DNA from: Betaproteobacteria bacterium
Lineage (GTDB): Bacteria; Pseudomonadota; Gammaproteobacteria; Burkholderiales; Burkholderiaceae_D
Length of the DNA stretch: 45,078 nt
Assembly (NCBI GenBank): GCA_016868055.1
Contig: VGHX01000017.1
Span: 1 to 45,078 of the forward strand
Direction of reading: 5' to 3'
The position numbers and the translations under genes were made by a program. Every line of letters starts with the position of its first letter. Position 1 is the stretch's first letter. The notes beneath the pieces are model-generated. The model did not search any database and was not told the origin of the DNA. It was given only the letters and a program-made list of their open reading frames with translations. Below are positions 36,392 through 45,078 of the stretch, piece by piece.

Positions 36392-36538
36392 CCCATCAGC
36401 CCTGCAGCAGAAAATCGTACCCATCAGCCCGCCACCAAAAAATGGCATCCTTCAGCCCTCCATCAGAAAATCGCACCAAATAAGAACAAATTTTAAAAAC
36501 TGCACCAAATTAACGCATTCGTCTGTGCTCGCACCAAG
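36392..36538. repeat. Degenerate 28-29-bp repeats with NtrC-like half-sites
   Basis: The core cagccc recurs at 36397, 36425 and 36453 (period 28). GCACC-like elements recur at 36417, 36445, 36473, 36502 and 36531 (spacing 28, 28, 29, 29), each near an A tract. The last three read gcaccaaa, tgcaccaaa and gcaccaag, the left half of the known NtrC site, and ccaccaaaaaatgg at 36432-36445 is a near dyad. The array lies 120-260 bases before the sigma-54 promoter, where NtrC enhancers sit. Confidence 0.6.
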
Positions 36539-36655
36539 AAAGGCCATGTAGCTGACTGCGCAGCGTTAACAGCCGACAATCTTCAACGCCTTGTTCTGAT
36601 TCACAGTTTTGGTCGCCATCAGCGGCGACCCTCGGCTTGCGTAAAAGTAAGCCAG

Positions 36656-36671
36656 TGGCATGGATTCTGCT
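36656..36671 (+). promoter_or_regulatory. Sigma-54 promoter of glnA
   Basis: TGGCATGGATTCTGCT matches the RpoN consensus TGGCAC-N5-TTGCW with two mismatches and has the invariant GG and GC exactly 10 bases apart. Transcription should start near 36682. It fits control by the GlnL/GlnG pair encoded downstream. Confidence 0.75.
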
Positions 36672-36800
36672 AACATCCCGCCCCGAGTTCCCGTTGCAAG
36701 CCCGCCCACTGACCGGCCATATGCCGGCGCCGAGTCCGCAACAGGCAAACCCCCATACCGAGCAAGTAATTTCAATTCCGCAACTTTCCGGGAGAGTTCT

Positions 36801-38216
36801 ATGTCTAAGACGGCCGCAGATGTATTGAAGATGGTGAAGGATAACGAGGTCAAATTCGTTGACTTTCGTTTTACGGACACACGTGGCAAAGAGCAGCACG
36901 TGTCGGTCCCTGTTTCCAATTTCGATATGGATAAATTCGAATCGGGTCATGCTTTTGACGGATCGTCGATCGCTGGCTGGAAAGGTATCGAGGCCTCCGA
37001 TATGTTGCTGATGCCCGATCCCAGCACGGCAAATCTTGACCCGTTCATGGAAGAGACCACCTTGTTCATGCAGTGCGACGTGATCGAGCCGAGCGATGGC
37101 AAGGGCTACGACCGTGATCCACGCTCTATCGCCAAGCGTGCCGAGGCCTACCTCAAAGCGTCGGGTCTGGGCGATGCGGCTTACTTTGGCCCGGAGCCGG
37201 AATTCTTTATTTTCGACAGCGTGCGCTGGAGCGCGGATATGTCGGGAACCTTCGTGAAGATTGATTCAGAAGAAGCCTCGTGGTCCACTGGCCAGAAGTT
37301 CGAGAGCGGAAATACCGGTCACCGTCCTGCGGTCAAGGGTGGTTACTTCCCGGTGCCACCGGTGGATAGTTTTCAGGACATGCGCTCCGAGATGTGCCTG
37401 GTGCTTGAATCGCTCGGCATTCCCGTCGAGGTGCACCACCACGAAGTGGCCGGCGCAGGACAAAACGAGATCGGCACAAAATTCTCGACGCTGGTACAAC
37501 GCGCCGACTGGACCCAGCTGCAGAAATACGTGATCTGGAATGTCGCGCACACCTATGGCAAGACGGCGACTTTCATGCCTAAGCCTATCGTTGGCGACAA
37601 CGGCTCGGGTATGCACGTTCACCAGTCGGTTTGGAAAGACGGCAAGAACTTGTTCTCGGGCGACGGCTACGCCGGTCTGTCTGAGTTCGCGCTGTACTAC
37701 ATCGGCGGCATCATCAAGCATGCACGCGCGCTGAATGCGATTACCAACCCGGGCACCAACTCGTACAAGCGTCTGGTGCCAGGTTTCGAAGCGCCGGTCA
37801 AGCTGGCCTACTCGTCGCGTAACCGTTCGGCATCGATTCGTATCCCGCACGTGGCGAATCCCAAGGGTCGTCGTATCGAAACGCGTTTCCCGGATCCTTC
37901 AGCTAACCCCTACCTGTGCTTTGCCGCGCTGTTGATGGCGGGTCTGGACGGCGTACAAAACAAGATCCATCCGGGCGAGGCCGCCTCGAAAGATCTTTAC
38001 CACTTGCCGCCAGAGGAAGACGCGAAGATCCCAACCGTGTGCTCGTCGCTCGATCAAGCGCTCGAATGCCTCGACCATGATCGTGAGTTTCTCACGCGTG
38101 GCGGTGTCTTTACCGATACCATGATCGATGCGTACATCGAGCTGAAGATGCAAGAGGTCACTCGGTTCCGTATGACCACGCATCCGATTGAGTTCGACAT
38201 GTACTACTCGCTGTAA
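36801..38216 (+). CDS. glnA: Glutamine synthetase, type I
   Basis: GlnA makes glutamine from glutamate, ammonia and ATP, the main route of ammonia assimilation. The protein has 471 residues, normal for the dodecameric GSI-beta type. Visible are [22 protein letters not shown] at the N-terminus, PEPEFFIFD (metal site), [24 protein letters not shown] and the [10 protein letters not shown] loop whose Tyr is adenylylated by GlnE, so activity is likely also regulated by GlnB/GlnE. ATG 36801 follows GGGAGAG; the frame is open 47 codons upstream but that stretch is leader. A terminator follows, then a small gene and glnL-glnG. Confidence 0.97.
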   Translation: MSKTAADVLKMVKDNEVKFVDFRFTDTRGKEQHVSVPVSNFDMDKFESGHAFDGSSIAGWKGIEASDMLLMPDPSTANLDPFMEETTLFMQCDVIEPSDGKGYDRDPRSIAKRAEAYLKASGLGDAAYFGPEPEFFIFDSVRWSADMSGTFVKIDSEEASWSTGQKFESGNTGHRPAVKGGYFPVPPVDSFQDMRSEMCLVLESLGIPVEVHHHEVAGAGQNEIGTKFSTLVQRADWTQLQKYVIWNVAHTYGKTATFMPKPIVGDNGSGMHVHQSVWKDGKNLFSGDGYAGLSEFALYYIGGIIKHARALNAITNPGTNSYKRLVPGFEAPVKLAYSSRNRSASIRIPHVANPKGRRIETRFPDPSANPYLCFAALLMAGLDGVQNKIHPGEAASKDLYHLPPEEDAKIPTVCSSLDQALECLDHDREFLTRGGVFTDTMIDAYIELKMQEVTRFRMTTHPIEFDMYYSL

Positions 38217-38238
38217 TTTTTTTGCAGTAAGCGAGAAG

Positions 38239-38264
38239 AGGGCGGCGATAGTCGCCCTTTTTTT
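38239..38264 (+). terminator. Rho-independent terminator after glnA
   Basis: AGGGCG and CGCCCT pair around gcgatagt and are followed by seven T residues, 22 bases after the glnA stop. It should limit read-through into the downstream regulatory genes. Confidence 0.8.
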
Positions 38265-38383
38265 ATGGTTGATGTTGCATGCTTGATAATCGCTGGGCGT
38301 CAGATTCTGGTATAAGGTCGACGTCGCACTGCGCAAGATCGTGCATCTTCCTTATCGCCTAAACTCGATAGCGTTACATCACT

Positions 38384-38842
38384 ATGAGATTTGTACTGGT
38401 CACGCTCGGTTTTCTGTTAAGCCTCGCCGATTCTGCTGCGCAAGGCGTGTATGTCTGCACCCAAGCCAACGGCGTGCGCGAGTATCGCAACACGGGTGAC
38501 GTGCGCGGTTGCCGTAAGCTGGATACAGATTCCCTATCGTCCATCCCGGCGCCCTCTTCAGTGACCCAGGCCAAGGCCGATCCTTCTTTTCCCAAGGTCG
38601 ATAGTCAAACTCAGAAGCGTCGTGACCTTGATCGCCTGCAAATTCTCAATGACGAGATCCGTACCGAAGAAAACAGGCTGAGTGAATTGAAAAAAGAATA
38701 CCAAAATGGTGAACCGGAGCGACTGGGCAGCGAGCGTAATTACGCCAAGTATCAAGAGCGGGTCGCGGCCATGAAAGACGAGATCGCGCGTACCGAGAAA
38801 AACATCGAAGCGTTGAAGCGCGAGATTGGTCAATTAAAATAG
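38384..38842 (+). CDS. Exported coiled-coil protein (DUF4124-like N-terminus)
   Basis: 152 residues. A signal peptide (RFVLVTLGFLLSLADSAAQ) is followed by GVYVCTQANGVREYRNTGDVRGCRKL, which looks like a short DUF4124-type module with two cysteines. From residue ~75 a heptad-rich segment (RRDLDRLQILNDEIRTEENRLSELKKEY, then KYQERVAAMKDEIARTEKNIEALKREIGQL) predicts a coiled coil to the end. A protein of this kind between glnA and glnL is familiar to me from Burkholderiales, but its job is unknown. It has its own terminator downstream. Confidence 0.7.
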   Translation: MRFVLVTLGFLLSLADSAAQGVYVCTQANGVREYRNTGDVRGCRKLDTDSLSSIPAPSSVTQAKADPSFPKVDSQTQKRRDLDRLQILNDEIRTEENRLSELKKEYQNGEPERLGSERNYAKYQERVAAMKDEIARTEKNIEALKREIGQLK

Positions 38843-38867
38843 GGCTGTCGCCCCAAACGGTAACCTG

Positions 38868-38888
38868 GGCCGCCTCGCGGCCTTTTTT
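38868..38888 (+). terminator. Rho-independent terminator before glnL
   Basis: GGCCGC and GCGGCC pair around CTC, followed by six T residues. It lies 26 bases after the coiled-coil gene and 15 bases before the glnL start, so glnL is either read through from upstream or has a start site inside this short gap. Confidence 0.8.
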
Positions 38889-38902
38889 ATTTTTCGGCTT
38901 TT

Positions 38903-39976
38903 GTGAACATACTTGCTACCTCGCTCGGCGGATTAGATCTTCTTGCTTCGGCTGTTTTGATACTTGATGCCGAGGGCAGAATTTCGTACGCCAATGTGGC
39001 TGCTGAAAGCCTGCTGGATAGTTCATTCAAGGTGATTCAGCAGCAGCGACTAACCGAGCTGTTCATCAACGGCGCCCGACTCGAGCAAATCTTTCAGCAA
39101 GCGCTGCAGCGCCAGTTTGATCAGAAGCGTGAGGATCTGAGTCTCGAGCGCGCAGGGCGGGCCACACTGCAGGTCAATGTGATCGTCACGCCGCTGGATG
39201 ACCCGGATCACCCGGTGCTGATCGAGCTACACGAGAATGTGCAGCAGCTCAAACTGGACCGCGAGGAGCGTCAGCTTGGTCAGACCCAAGCCAACAAGGA
39301 GCTGATTCGAAATCTCGCGCATGAAATCAAAAATCCGCTCGGCGGTATTCGCGGCGCGGCCCAGTTGCTGGAGCTTGAACTACCCGGTCAAGGGCTGAGA
39401 GATCTGCGCGAGTACACCCAGGTCATCATCAAAGAATCTGACCGCTTGCAGACGCTGGTCGATCGATTATTGGCTCCGCACCGCAGGCCGCAGATTGTCG
39501 GCGATGTCAATATTCACGAAGTGTTCGAGCGCGTGCGTAGCTTGATTGTGGCTGAGTTTCCGAACGGGCTATCGATCAAGCGCGATTACGACTTGTCCTT
39601 GCCGGAGTTTCGCGGTGACAAGGAGCAGCTGATTCAGGCGGTGCTGAATATTGCGCATAACGCAGCGCAGGCACTCGCTGAGCGCATCGACAATCGCGAT
39701 GCAGAATTGATATTTCGTACGCGGGTAGCCCGTTCGGTCACCATCGCCAAGGTCCGTTATCGGCTGGCACTGGACTTGCATATCATCGACAACGGTCCGG
39801 GCATACCGGCGGATCTGAAGGAAAGAATGTTTTACCCGCTGATCTCCGGCAGAGAAGGGGGTAGCGGACTGGGGCTGACATTGGCTCAAACCTTCATCCA
39901 GCAGCATTCTGGCGTTATCGAATGCGAAAGCCGACCCGGATATACGGATTTTCGTATCCTGATAGCCCTGCCCTGA
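38903..39976 (+). CDS. glnL: Nitrogen sensor histidine kinase NtrB
   Basis: GlnL (NtrB) phosphorylates GlnG when nitrogen is scarce and acts as a phosphatase when bound by GlnB. The 357-residue cytoplasmic protein has an N-terminal PAS domain (~8-120), the H-box NLAHEIKNPLGGIRGAAQLLE with the phosphorylated His at residue 140, an N-box NIAHNAAQAL, and G boxes DNGPGIP and GGSGLGLTLA. There is no membrane segment, as expected. The start is GTG 38903. A terminator ends 15 bases before it, which is unusual. glnG follows after 101 bases. Confidence 0.94.
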   Translation: MNILATSLGGLDLLASAVLILDAEGRISYANVAAESLLDSSFKVIQQQRLTELFINGARLEQIFQQALQRQFDQKREDLSLERAGRATLQVNVIVTPLDDPDHPVLIELHENVQQLKLDREERQLGQTQANKELIRNLAHEIKNPLGGIRGAAQLLELELPGQGLRDLREYTQVIIKESDRLQTLVDRLLAPHRRPQIVGDVNIHEVFERVRSLIVAEFPNGLSIKRDYDLSLPEFRGDKEQLIQAVLNIAHNAAQALAERIDNRDAELIFRTRVARSVTIAKVRYRLALDLHIIDNGPGIPADLKERMFYPLISGREGGSGLGLTLAQTFIQQHSGVIECESRPGYTDFRILIALP

Positions 39977-40077
39977 TGCGCTGAGCCCATCCTGCGCACC
40001 GGCGCGGCGCAGGCAGGACAAGCGGCTAGCACCATTTTGGTGCTAGGGTATGAGATCGCTGGGTCGATAGAGAGCGC

Positions 40078-41619
40078 ATGAAACCAATCTGGATAGTTGA
40101 CGATGACGAATCGATACGCTGGGTGCTAGAGAAAGCCTTGGCGCGCGAGGGCTTGAGCACGCGTAGCTTCTCTAATGTGCGCGAGGTGGTCGAAGCGCTG
40201 CAGCTTGGCGTGCCGCAGGTGCTGGTATCAGACATCCGTATGCCCGGAGAATCGGGACTCGAGCTGCTGCACATGGTCAAGCAGCGCCATCCGGGCTTGC
40301 CTGTGATCGTGATGACCGCGTTCTCTGATCTGGATTCTGCGGTTGCTGCGTTTCAAGGTGGCGCGTTCGAGTACCTTGCCAAGCCATTTGATCTGGATAA
40401 AGCGGTTGAGCTGATCCGGCGCGCGCTCGAAGAGAGCTTGCGTGATGAAGAGACCGAACTGACCATCAGCGATACGCCCGAGATACTCGGCTCGGCAGCA
40501 GCGATGCAGGATGTGTTCCGCGCAATTGGGCGGCTGTCGCAGTCGAATGTCACGGTGTTGATCACCGGCGAATCCGGTACCGGTAAAGAACTTGTCGCCC
40601 GTGCCTTGCATAAGCACAGTCCGCGTTCTGCGCAGCCTTTCATTGCGCTGAATACCGCCGCAATTCCGAAAGACTTGCTCGAATCCGAGTTATTCGGCCA
40701 TGAACGAGGTGCGTTCACTGGCGCGCAAGCCACTCGTCGCGGACGCTTCGAACAGGCCGAGGGCGGTACCCTGTTTCTGGATGAAATTGGCGATATGCCC
40801 TTCGATCTGCAAACGCGCTTGTTGCGAGTGCTGTCGGATGGTCATTTTTATCGTGTTGGCGGGCATCAGTCGCTCAAGGCCAACGTGCGCGTGATCGCGG
40901 CCACTCATCAAAATCTTGAGCAGCGCGTGCGCGATGGTTTATTTCGTGAAGATCTGTATCACCGGCTGAATGTGATTCGGCTACGGTTGCCTTCGCTGAG
41001 AGAGCGGCGTGAAGATATTCCGTTACTGGCGCGTCACTTCCTCACCAGCAGCGCAAAAGAATTAGGTGTAGAGGCCAAGCGTTTGTCGGATCAGGCTATG
41101 CAGTTTTTATCTGCACTCGATTTGCCGGGCAACGTGCGACAACTCGAAAACCTGTGTAACTGGATCACGGTGATGGCGCCTGGCCAGACCGTCGAAGTCA
41201 AAGATTTGCCGGCAGAGCTGATCCAAAGCGCCGGCACCGCGCCATTGCCCGTGCCCTTATCTGCTCCGCCGCTGCCACAAGAACCTTCGGTACCCGTTTC
41301 GCTCAACGGCGACTATCACGCACCCGTGACCGTGGTGTCTGAGCGGCATGGCAGTGGCGCTCAAACGAACGGTAGCCTGAGTGCAGATCGACACTCGTGG
41401 TTAGTGATGCTGGAGGCTGAGGCTTCGCAGATGCTTTCATCCGGCAAGCCTGAGGTGATGGATGCCTTGGGTCGACAATTCGAAGCAGCACTGATCAAGA
41501 CCGCGCTCAAGCACACCCACGGCAGAAAAAATGACGCCGCAATTCGGCTTGGGATAGGGCGAAATACGATTACGCGCAAGATTCAAGAGTTGGGCATTGC
41601 CGGCACTCTCGAGGACTGA
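40078..41619 (+). CDS. glnG: Nitrogen response regulator NtrC
   Basis: GlnG (NtrC) is the sigma-54 enhancer-binding activator of nitrogen genes, including glnA. Domains of the 513-residue protein: receiver ~1-120 with acidic pocket VDDDES and phospho-Asp52 (SDIRMPGESG); AAA+ domain ~140-380 with Walker A GESGTGKE (164-171) and the sigma-54 contact loop GAFTGA (211-216); a Pro/Ser-rich linker ~385-435; Fis-type HTH ~470-505 (NDAAIRLGIGRNTITRKIQEL). The linker is longer than in enteric NtrC. It ends 4 bases from the convergent ppx gene. Confidence 0.96.
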   Translation: MKPIWIVDDDESIRWVLEKALAREGLSTRSFSNVREVVEALQLGVPQVLVSDIRMPGESGLELLHMVKQRHPGLPVIVMTAFSDLDSAVAAFQGGAFEYLAKPFDLDKAVELIRRALEESLRDEETELTISDTPEILGSAAAMQDVFRAIGRLSQSNVTVLITGESGTGKELVARALHKHSPRSAQPFIALNTAAIPKDLLESELFGHERGAFTGAQATRRGRFEQAEGGTLFLDEIGDMPFDLQTRLLRVLSDGHFYRVGGHQSLKANVRVIAATHQNLEQRVRDGLFREDLYHRLNVIRLRLPSLRERREDIPLLARHFLTSSAKELGVEAKRLSDQAMQFLSALDLPGNVRQLENLCNWITVMAPGQTVEVKDLPAELIQSAGTAPLPVPLSAPPLPQEPSVPVSLNGDYHAPVTVVSERHGSGAQTNGSLSADRHSWLVMLEAEASQMLSSGKPEVMDALGRQFEAALIKTALKHTHGRKNDAAIRLGIGRNTITRKIQELGIAGTLED

Positions 41620-41623
41620 GCCC

Positions 41624-43078
41624 TCAGCCGGAGCTGCGAATCACAAACTGCCGCCCGACTTCAGCCCACGCCGCGGTCTCTTTCGATAGCCAGTACGCCA
41701 AGGTCGGGTGATGCAAGCTGATCGCTTGGCCGAGCGTGAGCTCTATGCGCGATCGAACTGATAGCCGAACAGGTGCCAAGGCGGGGTCGATGCGTGCATG
41801 CATCAGCAGCACGCCCAAGCGCAGCGAGACAATTGCGCGCGTGATGTCAAGATCAGTGAGCGCGTCTTGCACCTTGCGCAGGTTGCCTTTCTGCGCCAGC
41901 AACAGTATCGATAGCAAGTGCTGCTCGTGCGAGGTGAAGCCGGGCAAGTCAGCGTTCAATGCGAGATAAGCACCATGCTTGTGAAATCCGGTGTGCGAAA
42001 CCGCCATTCCAACTTCATGCAGCTTGCCGGCCCAACCCAGCATCCGCTCCAGCGCCCCATCCGGGGCTGTCTGACCATAGAGTGCCTTTGCACTGGCAGC
42101 TGCGCGGGCTGCGCGACCCTCATCCACGCCAAAACGTTTCATGAATCGTTTGACCGAGTCTTGTCGACGATCGCGTTTGCGCTGCCTGAGGTAAAGGTCC
42201 CAAAGCACGCCCATCCGCAAACCTGCCTCAACGGCGAGCAGCGACTTTAGGCCCAGCTCTTGTGACAAGCCAAGCATGACCGACAGCCCACCCAGTACCA
42301 CGCTGGCTCGTTCCGGGCGTACGCCTATCAGGTCAAGCTTACTGATTCGTCCTGCAGAAAGCAGACGGTCGCGCAGAGCGAGTAATCCCTTCACAGACAG
42401 CTGCCCATCGGCGAGATCATTTTTTTCGATCAGTTCGGCAAGGGTGCGCAGCGTGCCAGACGAGCCGTAGCCGACTTCCCACAGCCGTGGGTGGAAGGGC
42501 GCCGTGCGATCTTCAAACACGCTACGCGCATACAGCACTGCTTCATCAAACGCAGATGCGCTGAGACGTTCACTGTCGAAGAACCGCATTGCGGAGGGCA
42601 CTGTGCCGATCGAAAATGACTCGACTTGCTCGACCTCTGCGCCTTGACCCAGGATCAGCTCAGTCGAGCCGCCGCCGATATCGATCACCAAGCGGCGCTC
42701 GAGCGGCAGGTTGAGCGTGGATGCCACGCCCATGTAAATCAAACGGCCTTCCTCTTCGCCCGAAATGATTTCAATCGGATAACCGATTGCCCTTTCGAAA
42801 AGTGGCAGAAAGCTCGACGCGTTACGGGCCACGCGTACCGTGTTCGTGGCAACCACGCGTATTCCCGATAGCGGCGTAGATTGGAGAATCTGAGCAAATC
42901 GCGTCAGACAAACGACAGCACTTTGAATCGACGCTTGGCTTAGGTTTCGCCTGCTATCGAGCCCGGCGCCGAGCCGGACTGGTTCGCGTGCGCTGTTAAT
43001 GATGCGGATGCGGTCGCCGTCAAAGGTCCCGATATGTAATCTGAAACTGTTCGAGCCGAGATCAACGGCGGCAAGCAT
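41624..43078 (-). CDS. ppx: Exopolyphosphatase (Ppx/GppA family)
   Basis: Ppx removes terminal phosphates from polyphosphate; GppA relatives also hydrolyse pppGpp. The 484-residue protein (ATG 43078, MLAAVDLGSNSFRLHIG) has the sugar-kinase/Hsp70/actin fold: phosphate loop 1 DLGSNSFRL, ISGEEEGRLIYMGV, phosphate loop 2 VIDIGGGSTEL, and a C-terminal HD-like helical part. The open frame runs 23 codons further upstream in Arg-rich sequence that I take as untranslated. Tail-to-tail with glnG with a 4-base gap, so the two transcripts must overlap or share a bidirectional stop that I could not identify. Confidence 0.92.
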   Translation of the reverse strand: MLAAVDLGSNSFRLHIGTFDGDRIRIINSAREPVRLGAGLDSRRNLSQASIQSAVVCLTRFAQILQSTPLSGIRVVATNTVRVARNASSFLPLFERAIGYPIEIISGEEEGRLIYMGVASTLNLPLERRLVIDIGGGSTELILGQGAEVEQVESFSIGTVPSAMRFFDSERLSASAFDEAVLYARSVFEDRTAPFHPRLWEVGYGSSGTLRTLAELIEKNDLADGQLSVKGLLALRDRLLSAGRISKLDLIGVRPERASVVLGGLSVMLGLSQELGLKSLLAVEAGLRMGVLWDLYLRQRKRDRRQDSVKRFMKRFGVDEGRAARAAASAKALYGQTAPDGALERMLGWAGKLHEVGMAVSHTGFHKHGAYLALNADLPGFTSHEQHLLSILLLAQKGNLRKVQDALTDLDITRAIVSLRLGVLLMHARIDPALAPVRLSVRSRIELTLGQAISLHHPTLAYWLSKETAAWAEVGRQFVIRSSG

Positions 43079-43207
43079 GCGTGGGTGTCTCCGTCTGCTG
43101 GATAAAGCTTTTAATAATCTGCGCTCGATATGACGCCTCAATGACAAAACCAGGCGTCGTCGCTTAATCGCTACGGACCGGATTATCAGGCAAGAGTTCT
43201 ACCCATG

Positions 43208-43271
43208 TCATCAACTTGAAAAAAAACCTTCACACAATCTCATCAACTTGAAAAAAAACCTTCACACAATC
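43208..43271. repeat. Perfect 32-bp tandem duplication upstream of the porin gene
   Basis: tcatcaacttg, eight A residues and ccttcacacaatc at 43208-43239 recur exactly at 43240-43271. It lies 80 bases before the porin ATG, so a promoter element or leader could be doubled. Confidence 0.96.
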
Positions 43272-43350
43272 CCGCTTGGAATTCAAGGAATGCAGGAAAG
43301 GTGCGTCTGCTGATGCCCCGAATGCGCTGGATTATCAACCGGAGATTTAC

Positions 43351-45065
43351 ATGAATAAGACTACCACCCCCCTCGCTGCCAAGCGTATTGCGATCGCAGT
43401 GGCTGCCGTTTGTACCTCGCTGCCGCTGCCGGCTTTGGCTAACGATAACAAAGCTATGCTTGATCTGATGCTGAAGAAAGGCGTGATCTCGCAAAAAGAC
43501 TATGACGAGTTCATGGAGGCGAATAAAGAGGCGGATGAAAACAAGGCATTCAAGGACGCTCGTATCGACAAAGATGTTTCAACATCGATCAAAGACATCC
43601 AAAAACGTCAGAATGACGGCTCTGTGAAAGAAAACGGGTTTGGTTTCAAATCCAAGGATGGCAACAGCGAGCTTAATATCACCGGTCGTCTGCACTTTGA
43701 TGCGCGCGTGATTAGCGACGACCACGGCCAATACACGGATCGTGACTCGGGATCGATGTCTGATCGATTCAGCGTGCGTCGGGCTCGTATCGGTGCGACA
43801 GGCGTTTTCAATAAAGACATCAACTATGAAGTGGTAACCAACCTCGTTGGCTCGAGCGCTAACCTTTTGGATACTGCTTGGGCGAACTATCGCTTCAGCC
43901 CAGAGGCACAGGTACGTGTTGGTCGCTTCAAGCAGCCTTTTGGCCAAGAGACGCTAATGAGCTCAAACAATATCGGCTTTATGGAGCGTACTTATCAAGA
44001 CCAGATCGCACCCGGAAAGCAAGCCGGTGTGATGTTCCATGGTGAGATGCCTTCAAGCCTTACGTACTCGTTATCTGCTTATCAGGCAGGCTTTGATCCC
44101 CAGAGTAGTACGGACAACCTTGGTCGCGAGGGCGCGTTACGCGTCACCTATAACCTGGCAAAACTGATTCAGGGCGCCGCAGATGATGTGCTATTGCACG
44201 TCGGTGTTGCGGGTACGTCTGGTAACTACGATGTATTACCAACGACCTCCAGCCAAGGCGGCAGCGACCGCACGACCCGTGGCGCGTTCGTTGCATTCAA
44301 TGACGAATTTGGCGGCTTGAGAAACGTCTACAGAAACCGGATTTTGGGAACGCCGCCCTGCACCAGCACTAGCTCTTTTGTTGCTCCGACGGCCGCCGCT
44401 GGAAGCGCTGCGACTGTTCAATGCGCCTTCGGTGGTTACAGCCTCGCTGCTGCAGATGCAGCAACGGTAAATCGCCAATTAACCGGCCTGGAGTTTGCAT
44501 TTGCAAAAGGTCCGGCCAAGCTGCAGGGCGAGTACACAGTGGCCGATTACACAGCAACCAGCCAGGCAGTGACTAGCTCGGGTGCTCGCTACACCACCCA
44601 AAGTAAGGGCGACGTTAAGGTGTACTACGTCGAGTTCTTGTACAACCTCACCGGCGAGTCTTGGGCGTCCACATATCGCTCGGGTGTCGTTGGTGGTATC
44701 CGCCCGAACTCGAATTTCAACTTCGCTGACAGAAGCGGTACCGGCGCGTGGCAACTTGGTCTGCGTTATTCGCAATATGACGCTGGCAGCTTCGGCGCGA
44801 ATGTAAGCGCCACGGGGGGAGAAACGAACTACCCACGTACCGGGAAGGCAATGCGCAGTATCAGATTGAGGGCAGCCCTACCGGCAATACAGTAACCCTT
44901 GGTTTGAATTGGATTCTGAATCCGAATGCGCGAATCATGTTCAACTATGCGAAAACCAAGTTTGGTTATTCATTCTTGCCGGTTGATATTGGCACACCCT
45001 CAGCACCTGCCAAGCGCGCCGACGAGTCGCATGCGTTCATGATTCGCTCGCAGTTTAATTTCTAA
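43351..45065 (+). pseudogene. OprP-like phosphate/anion porin, frameshifted near the C-terminus
   Basis: An outer-membrane porin of the OprO/OprP type. The ATG at 43351 starts a signal peptide (RIAIAVAAVCTSLPLPALA), followed by a coiled-coil-like segment (MLKKGVISQKDYDEFMEANKE) and a barrel with RVGRFKQPFGQE and FMERTYQDQIAPGKQAGV, all typical. The main frame runs off at 44895 into non-barrel sequence. Another frame continues TLGLNWILNPNARIMFNYAKTKF and ends FMIRSQFNF (stop 45063-45065), the proper barrel C-terminus with terminal Phe. One missing G in the six-G run at 44814-44819 would join them as ATGGRNELPTYREGNAQYQ. Total ~571 residues. Ppx is the upstream neighbour, which fits a phosphate theme, though the genes are divergent. 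Confidence 0.8.
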
Positions 45066-45078
45066 TCGGGCTAATCGG

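Larger units (their letters stand above)
36387..36800. other. glnA control region
   Basis: 414 bases without a gene. It contains degenerate 28-29-bp repeats with GCACC elements (36392-36538) and a sigma-54 promoter (36656-36671). Between them (36540-36655) I see no further motif. Bases 36672-36800 would be a leader of about 120 bases before the glnA ATG. Confidence 0.75.

Noticed and set aside
36392-36480. Possible CRISPR-like array
   Set aside because: The repeats are only three, degenerate and directly abutting with no spacers, and there are no cas genes. A regulatory reading before glnA fits better.

Overview
The window reads as a contiguous piece of a betaproteobacterial chromosome, most likely Burkholderiales. 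The support is gene content and order: panC-scpA-DUF3460-metG, EarP next to an EF-P carrying Arg32, a glnA-glnL-glnG nitrogen block, and a complete boxCBA set with bclA and boxR for aerobic benzoyl-CoA breakdown. Base composition is moderately GC-rich throughout. I see no prophage, insertion sequence, integrase or CRISPR array.

Layout. 1-4.8 kb (minus strand): thioesterase, panC, scpA, DUF3460 and metG. 4.9-6.6 kb (plus): gltX, then tRNA-Ala(GGC) and tRNA-Glu(UUC) between a good promoter and a terminator. 6.6-10.6 kb (minus): a secreted protein, modC, modB (no modA here) and fhs. 10.8-19.1 kb: a class V aminotransferase, a queuosine-precursor transporter, several small exported proteins, a bactofilin, a YaiO-like/GT2 exopolysaccharide pair (both frameshifted), earP-efp and an adhesin-E-like protein. 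19.3-22.2 kb: a TRAP transporter (Q, M, P). 22.6-24.4 kb: a small DNA-binding protein, a broken DUF3429 gene and an alpha/beta hydrolase. 24.4-31.8 kb: bclA divergent from boxR, then boxC, boxB and boxA. 32.0-36.4 kb: terminators around a possible small RNA, uspA, a frameshifted acetyltransferase-like gene, prfC and a degenerate hemerythrin-like protein. 36.4-41.6 kb: a sigma-54 type control region, glnA, a small exported protein, glnL and glnG. 41.6-45.1 kb: ppx and a frameshifted porin.

How the genes work together. BclA makes benzoyl-CoA, BoxA/BoxB epoxidise it and BoxC opens the ring; BoxR very probably represses the set through TGCA sites in the bclA-boxR gap. The boxD-type aldehyde dehydrogenase needed next is not in the window. 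GlnL/GlnG with sigma-54 should control glnA. EarP should rhamnosylate Arg32 of EF-P.

The most striking feature is not a gene. Eight exact two-copy direct duplications of 25-102 bp are scattered over 43 kb. They break or alter panC, the DUF3429 gene, the hydrolase and the start of prfC. Four further genes carry frameshifts, two at (GC)n runs and one at a G run. Either the sequence has systematic assembly or sequencing faults, or this lineage makes short tandem duplications unusually often. Raw reads would decide. I did not find a convincing new defence or biosynthetic system.
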